From NCBI GenBank assembly GCA_023091735.1, contig JALKBU010000606.1, positions 1-31,264 on the forward strand: a DNA stretch of 31,264 nucleotides, given 5' to 3'. Under the pieces are notes generated by a model, which worked only from the letters and a program-made list of their open reading frames with translations, ran no database searches and had not been told where the DNA came from. The stretch is from Trichomonas tenax (lineage: Eukaryota; Parabasalia; Trichomonadida; Trichomonadidae). Shown piece by piece: positions 25,307 to 31,264 of this stretch. Each line of letters starts with the position of its first letter. Position 1 is the first letter of the stretch. The position numbers were made by a program, and so were the translations under genes.

Positions 25307-27181
25307 TTAGATTTGAACAAATGAAGGGATCCTATCAGTGGTTATTGGAACTGTTCCATAAGCTGGTAAATCGGCTTCTTCCGCATTTCCTAACTGAATA
25401 GTGACATCTAAAACGCCAAGTTTCTGGAACTTGGATATAATAAACAACAAGAATTGCTGTGTGTTTGATACTGAATCTTTTTGTATATCAATCTTCGCAG
25501 AGCCAATAGTTAGAACATCATCATTCTGCCAAGAATTAAGTTTTGGTTCTGCGGTAACGAATCCTAATGCTTGAATTTCCTGCTTAAACTCGAGTATATT
25601 ATCTGTTATCTTTGAGGGAACTGAGCATATTAAAACAGATGTGGCCTCTAAAATAGCATCAAATGCTATTTTTACTGTGGTTATAGTCATTATTGATGCG
25701 ATAATTCTATCAAATTTTCTATTATAAAAAAATGTTCCTAAGATGGAGCAAACGAGACAAACAAGATCGGCAATATCAAGCGAAATCTTTGAAGTCTGTT
25801 GTATATCCTTGAATGCATTAAAATTGATGGCATTGGCAACGGATTTGGAGTTTACCGATCCTTTCCTTGGATAAATGGTGAATAAAATGAATATAACGAT
25901 ATGATGCAATAATGCGCATATTGAGGAAACATAACCTCTAGGAGTGAACGTAGAATTCGAGAATAGTATTAATCTGAATAGATTAAAGCTAATGAAGAAG
26001 ACTATAATCGATAAAGAGAACGAGAAAATATAAGATATTCTTCCCATTCCGTATGTAAACTCGGGAGTTGGTTTTCTTGATAATGTCTTCCAAACTTCGC
26101 TTAATGTCCATTTAAGACAAATCAGGAAGAATGAGCAATCAGATGCTGCATATAGTGAATGCGTTGATGCATATACAAAGCATTGTATCAATAAGGTAAT
26201 CAATGTGATGATCGAAATGATGAAATAAAGTGTGGATTTGGAGTTTGTGAAAGGATGCGATGAGAAATACTCACTGAAATTGGATGACGCGCTGTAGCAG
26301 ATACAATATATAATAGCTGTTGAAAATAATGCAGAAATTGGAATGGAATAATCTCGATAAAACATATGTAGTATTAATGTGAATGAAATTGGTATAATTA
26401 GTCTGTAATTGAGCAAATATAGTTTCTTTTCGAAGTTTTTCCTTGTCATACTTGATAAACTCAAGGGATTCCAAAGCATTATTCCTATAAGAATAGAAAC
26501 GACAGCATTTGTATTAAATTTAATTCCTTCTATTACAGCTGTGCATATTATAGATATTATAGCTGAAATCAAACACATTGTGATCGCAGCTCTCGAAACA
26601 TGGTGGAAAGCTGGTATTATCATCTTGAAATACGTAAGACCTAGTAACTGGCAAACGATCGAGCCCGTGATATATATAATATTTAAGTTTGCTGAATATG
26701 CAGTAATCAAAATTGAAAGAAATATTATCGATGATGAAGCTACATCGAGTATTTTTCCGCTAAAGTTGAAGCCCCCTGATGTAAAAGTAGCGAAAATTCG
26801 TATCATAATTAAAACGATTCCGTTTGCAATGATATTTGATGATTTAGCGTAGTTAAATAGAAGTACGTGGCTGAAAAATAGAATGCTTGAGAAAAATAAT
26901 CGAATGTTGGTTCTTGTCTTTTTGGGAAATATCGTTATTTTTGTCGGTGTTGAATTTCCTGTCTCTTTTGATCCAGTACCAGAATATATGTTCAATTTTG
27001 GCCATATCCGAGCAGTAAGAAGATTAAAAACGAACGCGGCCAAAAATTGAATCGAAATTCTAGTAAAAGATCGATCACTTTGTGAATCTATTAGCATGAA
27101 AATCGATACCAAAACATGAGGCAGCGAATGGACAAGCAAGTACCTCAGTTTTTGTAGAGATCCCATTCGAAATAAAAACAT
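25307..27181 (-). CDS. ZnT5/Msc2-like cation diffusion facilitator with degenerate metal sites, 624 aa
   Basis: A polytopic protein: about 8-10 hydrophobic segments in the first ~330 residues, then a CDF module. The segment KTLSRKPTPEFTYGMGRISY at about 365-384 matches the loop and R-P/YG-x-GR region of CDF zinc transporters, and the C-terminal cytosolic domain ends KLGVLDVTIQLG like the terminal strand of ZnT5 (GV-x-x-x-TIQ). The long N-terminal membrane extension is typical of ZnT5 and yeast Msc2, which act with ZnT6/Zrg17 in the early secretory pathway. The metal-binding pairs expected in the first and fifth CDF helices (H/D-x3-D) are not intact: I see AASDCSFFL and SLDIADLV instead. It may be the non-transporting half of a heterodimer, or use altered coordination. 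Start is the ATG at 27181; Met6 is an alternative. Confidence 0.68.
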   Translation of the reverse strand: MFLFRMGSLQKLRYLLVHSLPHVLVSIFMLIDSQSDRSFTRISIQFLAAFVFNLLTARIWPKLNIYSGTGSKETGNSTPTKITIFPKKTRTNIRLFFSSILFFSHVLLFNYAKSSNIIANGIVLIMIRIFATFTSGGFNFSGKILDVASSSIIFLSILITAYSANLNIIYITGSIVCQLLGLTYFKMIIPAFHHVSRAAITMCLISAIISIICTAVIEGIKFNTNAVVSILIGIMLWNPLSLSSMTRKNFEKKLYLLNYRLIIPISFTLILHMFYRDYSIPISALFSTAIIYCICYSASSNFSEYFSSHPFTNSKSTLYFIISIITLITLLIQCFVYASTHSLYAASDCSFFLICLKWTLSEVWKTLSRKPTPEFTYGMGRISYIFSFSLSIIVFFISFNLFRLILFSNSTFTPRGYVSSICALLHHIVIFILFTIYPRKGSVNSKSVANAINFNAFKDIQQTSKISLDIADLVCLVCSILGTFFYNRKFDRIIASIMTITTVKIAFDAILEATSVLICSVPSKITDNILEFKQEIQALGFVTAEPKLNSWQNDDVLTIGSAKIDIQKDSVSNTQQFLLFIISKFQKLGVLDVTIQLGNAEEADLPAYGTVPITTDRIPSFVQI

Positions 27182-27628
27182 AAAATTAAATTTGACATTT
27201 TTGTATTTACAACGTCAAAAATAATCGGAGTGTTCAAATTATTGCAAAATATCATTTTGCAAGAACCAAACTTTGGGTGTATCATATACTTATCCATGAG
27301 AATCTATATGCAAAGCATGGAATCAATATCTTGAACAGATCCCGATTTTTCATTTTTCCTTTTTAAGATTCAAAAAAATTTGAGAGATGAAAATCAAAAA
27401 AAATTGTCATGTTTATAACATTTCGGTATTTTTTAAGAAAAAGAAGCTTTATTGAGAGTTTTTATATCGATAATTATGTTTGATTTTACAATTCATCCAT
27501 ATCTAGCTGATCTTCAATCATATTAACAAATGAAATTGTCAAAATCGATTTGGTATTTCCATGAAAATAGTATTTTAAAGATAGTTATTAACATAAGGCA
27601 AACAAACATTTAGTTAACTAATAAAATA
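27182..27628. other. Intergenic region between transporter and FCP-type phosphatase genes
   Basis: AT-rich spacer of about 450 bp containing the transporter's upstream element on the left and the phosphatase gene's 3' flank on the right. A TTGTCATGTTTATAA string near 27405 resembles the shared element but is far from any start. No RNA gene seen. Confidence 0.4.
27206..27220 (-). promoter_or_regulatory. TTTTGACGTTGTAAA element upstream of the CDF gene
   Basis: Reads TTTTGACGTTGTAAA on the gene strand, one base longer in the middle than the usual TTTGACGTGTAAA form, and ends 24 bp before the ATG at 27181. A TTTGACATTT lies between it and the start on the other strand. Confidence 0.45.
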
Positions 27629-28273
27629 TTATATTAAATTGTTCCTTCTCCTTGGGCGATAAAATTGTTTAATAACTGAGCGAACATCTTTGGCATCAGA
27701 GCACTTTTCGAGCAGCGGCCAAGTAGAATTCAGTAATTTATCATCAGTTTGATCGCCAACCCAAGTAGGAATGATAATTCCATTATTTGGTGTCAAGCAA
27801 AAAGAAACAGACTTATTGTCAACGATAACTACTTGCGACAAGTCCTTTCCAAAAAGACTTAGTTGCTTTATAAAGTTACCATTCACATATTTGCAGTGAT
27901 CACGATGTAAAATCTTTGAGTCCGGGAAACTAGGGATCAATTTTTGTACAATCGACGCTGCGTATTCAATTGCAGACGATGTATATATGTAAACATTGAA
28001 AAATTCAAGAGCTGCTTGTAGAAATGCATCAACTCCAGGTCTTTTGCGAACGAAGAGAGGATAGACTGAATTACCAATAGCACAATCAACCCTAAAGTCA
28101 TAGTAATCATCTGCTTCATACATAGTATGAATCAATGTTTCATCCAAATCTAACGCGAGAATTTTATGGAAATCTACCTCACTTTGATCGACGAAACATG
28201 TGCTCTCTGTGACGCTTAGATCACCGGAGATGATTGAGCCGCATTCGATGTCCGGTTCTAAGCTTTCGCACAT
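27629..28273 (-). CDS. FCP1/SCP-type (NLI-interacting factor-like) protein phosphatase, 214 aa
   Basis: The catalytic motif DLDETLIH (D-x-D-x-T, residues 42-46) starts a haloacid-dehalogenase fold of the FCP1/SCP group. Further family features follow in order: VRKRPGVDAFL at ~73-83, FNVYIYTSSAIEYA at ~92-105, a VIVDNKS turn with NNGIIIPTW (the D-N-x-S and N-G-I-x-I pattern), and a C-terminal D-x-x-L helix (DDKLLNSTWPLLEKC). Such enzymes remove phosphate from serine residues, classically of the RNA polymerase II C-terminal domain, though substrates vary in protists. The protein has a short 35-residue N-terminal extension, no signal peptide and no BRCT domain, so it is SCP-like rather than full FCP1. 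It ends with a basic tail (YRPRRRNN). Confidence 0.88.
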   Translation of the reverse strand: MCESLEPDIECGSIISGDLSVTESTCFVDQSEVDFHKILALDLDETLIHTMYEADDYYDFRVDCAIGNSVYPLFVRKRPGVDAFLQAALEFFNVYIYTSSAIEYAASIVQKLIPSFPDSKILHRDHCKYVNGNFIKQLSLFGKDLSQVVIVDNKSVSFCLTPNNGIIIPTWVGDQTDDKLLNSTWPLLEKCSDAKDVRSVIKQFYRPRRRNNLI

Positions 28274-29007
28274 GGAAGTTAATATTTAAACGGTCACTTT
28301 TTTCATTTCACACTCTTGTGATAATATTGTACTTAATTAGAGAATAACATTGCAACATGTTGGCAAAGGAGAGCTTATTTACTAACAGGCAAAGTTCGAT
28401 ATAATATATTTTTCATAAATATGTTGAAACATCGATTATATTTGGCGATTCCTTTAAAACTTTGTCAAGATAATTCATAACATGTAAGAATTCTATAGAC
28501 CGAGTTATAGGTTTCCAAGATCTTTTTTTTCAAGATATTTGATTCAAAATACTATAAATTTCATTTCTTGATTGACAACAAAGAACTACACTAAACGCAA
28601 GCTGCATTTACTTTTTCTAGGACCTTTCTATGGAATATCAAGTTTATTCCAAACAATACGTGATTTGAAATGAAAACTTTTCAGAAGAGAACTCTCTTAA
28701 TGTAAACATCTTCAAAACTGATTGCTGAGTAATATGATAGCTTCTTAATCACATCATATTTTTTAATTTGAAATTTTTGCGATAATATAATCACCATGTA
28801 TGTTTTGCACTTTCTCTTACATGCGATAAATACAAAAAGCATATACACATTTGTTAAATGAGTAAAACACATTAAGCTCGATTGATTTTGAATAATATCT
28901 TCAATAAATTTCTATTTCGAGAGCCACAGAATTGATGGATATCATTAAATAACAGCCAAATAAACAAATCTTTATATACAAAGCTTAAAACATACAATAA
29001 AACAAAA
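28274..29007. other. Intergenic region of about 730 bp
   Basis: Contains the promoter of the FCP-type phosphatase gene at its left and the 3' flank of the Pro-rich protein gene at its right. A 63-codon ATG-started minus-strand ORF at 28681-28872 (begins MCFTHLTNVYML) is rich in Ile, Tyr and Lys and looks like translated AT-rich spacer. Nothing else recognised. Confidence 0.4.
28285..28297 (-). promoter_or_regulatory. GTGACCGTTTAAA element upstream of the FCP-type phosphatase gene
   Basis: On the gene strand AAAAAAGTGACCGTTTAAA lies 12-30 bp before the ATG at 28273, a variant of the TGAC element (compare TGACGTTTAAA at 29703-29713). Confidence 0.4.
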
Positions 29008-29694
29008 TCAAATTAATCCATCAAAATCGATATTGGAAAGTCCAGATTCCTCTTCGTCGTCATTTTGAATGAGGCCACGCCGCTTCAGTGCATTTGGTTG
29101 TTGAGCTGGTGGACTAGAAACTGGAGAATTTGGTGGAGGAGGCTTAGCAGGAGATGTAGAACTGATTGATGTTGGAATTGTAGGCGTTGTATTTAATGAT
29201 GAGATCTTAGATGTTGGATGAGGCTTAGATGACAAATCGGAGCCTTCAATTGTTAAATCATCAATTGCACTCCGACCACCAGAGATAGTTAAGTCAGCTT
29301 TAGTTGGTATTGATGATTCTTCTTCCTCTTCTTGAATTGATAACTTTTGAGGATCGACATTTGACTTTTCTTTTGTTGTATCTGAAAGCGTATCGCCAGT
29401 TAAGCTGAATGGCATTTCATCTTTTGTGGTAAAATGATCATTCGTGTTGAATGAACCGGAAACGTTATAAATTTCATTATCGAATTTAGTTAAGTTGCTG
29501 CTAAACATATCTGTTGACTTAGTGCTTTTCCTTGAATTTTCGTATGCTTCTACGTAATCAATCAAATCATCTTGAATTGCAACGACAAATCTTCGTTTTG
29601 CTTCATCAATTTTCCTCAGAACTTGCTTGTAATCTTCATTGCATAGTTCTTGGAGCTTGTCATCTGATAATAAAACAGGTTTTCTTCCTCTCAT
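29008..29694 (-). CDS. Unrecognised protein with Pro-rich and acidic C-terminus, 228 aa
   Basis: I start it at the ATG at 29694 (MRGRKPVLLSDDKL); the codon before it is only a TTG. The first ~55 residues are predicted helical and charged (KLQELCNEDYKQVLRKIDEA, then AIQDDLIDYVEAYENSRK). The middle is Ser/Thr/Asp-rich and probably disordered. The C-terminus has a proline tract (PAKPPPPNSPVSSPPAQQP), a short basic patch (LKRRG) and an acidic end (NDDEEESGLSNIDFDGLI). A helix, proline tract, basic patch and acidic tail in that order superficially recall actin-nucleation regulators, but no WH2 or central motif is visible, so I assign no function. Confidence 0.7.
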   Translation of the reverse strand: MRGRKPVLLSDDKLQELCNEDYKQVLRKIDEAKRRFVVAIQDDLIDYVEAYENSRKSTKSTDMFSSNLTKFDNEIYNVSGSFNTNDHFTTKDEMPFSLTGDTLSDTTKEKSNVDPQKLSIQEEEEESSIPTKADLTISGGRSAIDDLTIEGSDLSSKPHPTSKISSLNTTPTIPTSISSTSPAKPPPPNSPVSSPPAQQPNALKRRGLIQNDDEEESGLSNIDFDGLI

Positions 29695-29734
29695 CAAAAA
29701 AATGACGTTTAAATATATATTTTTGATAACAATA

Positions 29735-29750
29735 TTTTACATGTCAAAAA
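29735..29750 (-). promoter_or_regulatory. TTTTTGACATGTAAAA element upstream of the Pro-rich protein gene
   Basis: Ends 41 bp before the ATG at 29694. It is nearly identical to the elements at 5648-5661 and 21049-21061. A second site, TGACGTTTAAA at 29703-29713, lies in opposite orientation next to the start. Confidence 0.5.
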
Positions 29751-29930
29751 TCAAAATTTCAAAAATTTGATGATAATTCACCAGAGAAAAAGAGTCATGA
29801 AAATCTTGTGACACGAATATCAAGGGTGATCGTGATAGTCTATATCTATATTTCTGGTTTGAATATTAACAATTGATATATATAGTTTTAGATATAATTT
29901 TAAAAATATAAGTCACAAACAAAATAGATA

Positions 29931-31001
29931 TCACCAGCGCGGTCCACGGTTATTGATATATCTCCATTTCCTTAATGGCTGTCCTTCACGGTATTCATCT
30001 GTAATCAAACCGCAAAAGAACTTTTCAGGATAATTATAAGTTACATATGCATACGGGAAACATTCAAAGCATGTTTCGTTGAGGAACTTGGAGCCTCTGT
30101 ATACAACACTCTCTATCTTCTTGCATCCTTTAAAGGCAGTTTTGTCCACATATTGAAGTCTATCAGGGAATTTAAAGTGTCTGAGATTTTCGCAGTTCAT
30201 GAATGTCTTAGAACTAATATTCGTAACATGAACAAGAATCAAGTCGATCTGCTCTATCTTTGTATTTTTGAATGCACCACTTCCGATATAGTCTAATCCT
30301 CGTGGTATTCTGATTGTCTTAATGTGAGTGCTCTGGAATGCTTGATCTCCAATACTCGTGTATTCCTCGGGGAATTCAATGTCTTCCAACTTGATGCACC
30401 CGATGAAGAATCTGTTTGGAATATACGTGATCTTTAAGTTCTTCATTCCAACGCGCTTCAAGTCCTCGCAATGACTGAAAAGTCCCATTCCAACTAATTC
30501 CGTGGTCTTTGGGAAATAGAACCTTGTAAAAGTGCAGCACGAAAAGCAAGAATCTGAATATACGCGAACCTTTGAATCAATATCATTAATCATACTTTCA
30601 AATGGAAGCTTATATAGAGTTTTGCGATTGAATGAATAAAGTGCGCCTTCATCAACAATGAAGTGTGTACTTTCATTATCTATAATAATTGTTTGAAGTT
30701 CTTTGCACAATTCGAAACACGTCGAGTTAATTTGTGAAACTGTTTTCGGAATTTCGATTTTTGTTAATTTGGTTTTATAAAACGCATAAGGACCTATTCC
30801 TACGATTGTGTAATTAGATCCTTCATACTCTACTGTCTCTGGAATTGAAAATTCGAAATATAAATCTGAAGATATCGCAGGTTTTCGGTTTTCTTCGCTT
30901 CCAATAATGACAGCATCATCTTTTATGGTGCATTCGACATCCATATCATCGATATTTAGAATCTCTGAATGCGAAATAATGAAAAAAAGAGCCAAAAACA
31001 T
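29931..31001 (-). CDS. BspA-like leucine-rich-repeat secreted protein, 356 aa
   Basis: Start set at the ATG at 31001, because it yields a typical signal peptide (MFLALFFIISHSE); thirteen upstream codons begin only with TTG. After a short N-terminal segment the protein consists of repeats of the Treponema pallidum/BspA LRR type (LRR_5): recurring I-G-x-x-A-F, I-x-I-P-x-x-V and C-x-x-L elements, for example VGIGPYAFYKTKLTKIEIPK, SIGDQAFQSTHIKTIRIPR and YIGSGAFKNTKIEQIDL. There is no C-terminal membrane helix, so the product is probably secreted or non-covalently surface-bound; the end is basic and aromatic (KWRYINNRGPRW). BspA-like proteins are a very large trichomonad surface family linked to adhesion, but a role for this copy is unproven. 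Confidence 0.85.
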   Translation of the reverse strand: MFLALFFIISHSEILNIDDMDVECTIKDDAVIIGSEENRKPAISSDLYFEFSIPETVEYEGSNYTIVGIGPYAFYKTKLTKIEIPKTVSQINSTCFELCKELQTIIIDNESTHFIVDEGALYSFNRKTLYKLPFESMINDIDSKVRVYSDSCFSCCTFTRFYFPKTTELVGMGLFSHCEDLKRVGMKNLKITYIPNRFFIGCIKLEDIEFPEEYTSIGDQAFQSTHIKTIRIPRGLDYIGSGAFKNTKIEQIDLILVHVTNISSKTFMNCENLRHFKFPDRLQYVDKTAFKGCKKIESVVYRGSKFLNETCFECFPYAYVTYNYPEKFFCGLITDEYREGQPLRKWRYINNRGPRW

Positions 31002-31043
31002 TTCTGAGAAACTAACATTACATTGACATATTTTAAACAAAAA

Positions 31044-31056
31044 TTGACACGTAAAG
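31044..31056 (-). promoter_or_regulatory. TTGACACGTAAAG element upstream of the BspA-like gene
   Basis: Lies 42-55 bp before the ATG at 31001, in the same plus-strand orientation as the BEACH element. It is inside the 130-bp gap to the peroxiredoxin stop codon, so it can only serve the BspA-like gene. Confidence 0.45.
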
Positions 31057-31131
31057 TTAAATTATTGATTTTTCATATGGCAGAGGAAAAAATAACAAAA
31101 TAAGTTGTCAAAAAGCCGGTACTAAGAGTGT

Positions 31132-31264
31132 TTATTTGTTAGCCTTGCCGAAGTAATCCTTAGAGGCCTTTGGATTTGGCTTGATTGTGAGGTCACCCTC
31201 GCCGTGCCACTGAGCTGGGCAAACTTCGCCGTGCTTCGCAGCGAACTGGTAGGCCTTGACGAGG
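31132..31264 (-). CDS. 2-Cys peroxiredoxin (thioredoxin peroxidase), C-terminal 43 residues
   Basis: The gene enters from the right edge and ends with TAA at 31132. Visible residues carry the typical C-terminal half of a 2-Cys peroxiredoxin: the helix [12 protein letters not shown], the resolving cysteine in GEVCPAQW, and a C-terminal tail with a Tyr-Phe motif ([12 protein letters not shown]). Such enzymes reduce peroxides using thioredoxin and are a main antioxidant defence of oxygen-sensitive trichomonads. The YF motif suggests a form prone to over-oxidation, but the partner GGLG motif lies outside the window. Codon use is less AT-rich than the spacers, as expected for a highly expressed gene. 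Confidence 0.9.
   Translation of the reverse strand, partial: LVKAYQFAAKHGEVCPAQWHGEGDLTIKPNPKASKDYFGKANK

Noticed and set aside
28681..28872. 63-codon minus-strand ORF
   Set aside because: Ile/Tyr/Lys-rich product typical of AT-rich spacer, no element before it and no family resemblance.
1..31264. tRNA, rRNA, CRISPR or transposase genes
   Set aside because: Looked for T-loop-like strings, regular spaced repeats and transposase-like frames on both strands; none found.

Overview
The window looks like nuclear DNA of a parabasalid protist, a trichomonad such as Trichomonas or Tritrichomonas. It is AT-rich, and its long single-exon genes show no splice signals I could find. It carries a BspA-type leucine-rich-repeat secreted protein, a family greatly expanded in trichomonads, among ordinary eukaryotic housekeeping and trafficking genes. 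I cannot settle the genus from the sequence; the short TCA-type initiator known from Trichomonas vaginalis is present at only a minority of genes here. No rRNA, tRNA, CRISPR, insertion sequence, virus-like element or toxin gene was recognised.

Layout. 1-3421 (minus): a >1140-residue low-complexity protein with about 30 LF-acidic motifs and two charged coiled coils, running off the left edge; its tail resembles the retromer-binding tail of the WASH-complex subunit FAM21/WASHC2. 4125-5537 (minus): an unrecognised helical protein. 6016-8499 (plus): a RasGAP-like plus VPS9 protein, organised like Gapex-5/GAPVD1. 8500-9957: a long intergenic region with an orphan promoter-like cluster, a GC-rich island and a large hairpin. 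9958-11412 (plus): Has1/DDX18 RNA helicase. 12015-12406 (plus): a shortened low-molecular-weight protein tyrosine phosphatase whose only nearby ATG is one base out of frame. 12550-19737 (minus): a giant BEACH-WD40 protein with a C-terminal cysteine cluster. 20117-21010 (minus): an unrecognised protein followed, in the same frame after its stop, by a 52-codon ORF with a membrane helix. 21280-24810 (minus): listerin (LTN1). 25307-27181 (minus): a ZnT5/Msc2-like cation diffusion facilitator that appears to have lost its metal site. 27629-28273 (minus): an FCP1/SCP-type phosphatase. 29008-29694 (minus): an unrecognised Pro-rich/acidic protein. 29931-31001 (minus): BspA-like LRR protein. 31132-31264 (minus): the C-terminus of a 2-Cys peroxiredoxin.

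The genes are independent transcription units, not an operon. Several candidates (FAM21-like tail, RasGAP-VPS9 protein, BEACH protein, CDF transporter) concern endosomal or secretory membrane traffic, but chance clustering is the simplest explanation. The most useful shared signal is a recurring upstream element, roughly TGAC(A/G)TGTAAA in either orientation, before most of the genes. Several ORFs appear to extend upstream only through TTG or GTG codons; I moved those starts to the first ATG, which fits the element spacing better.
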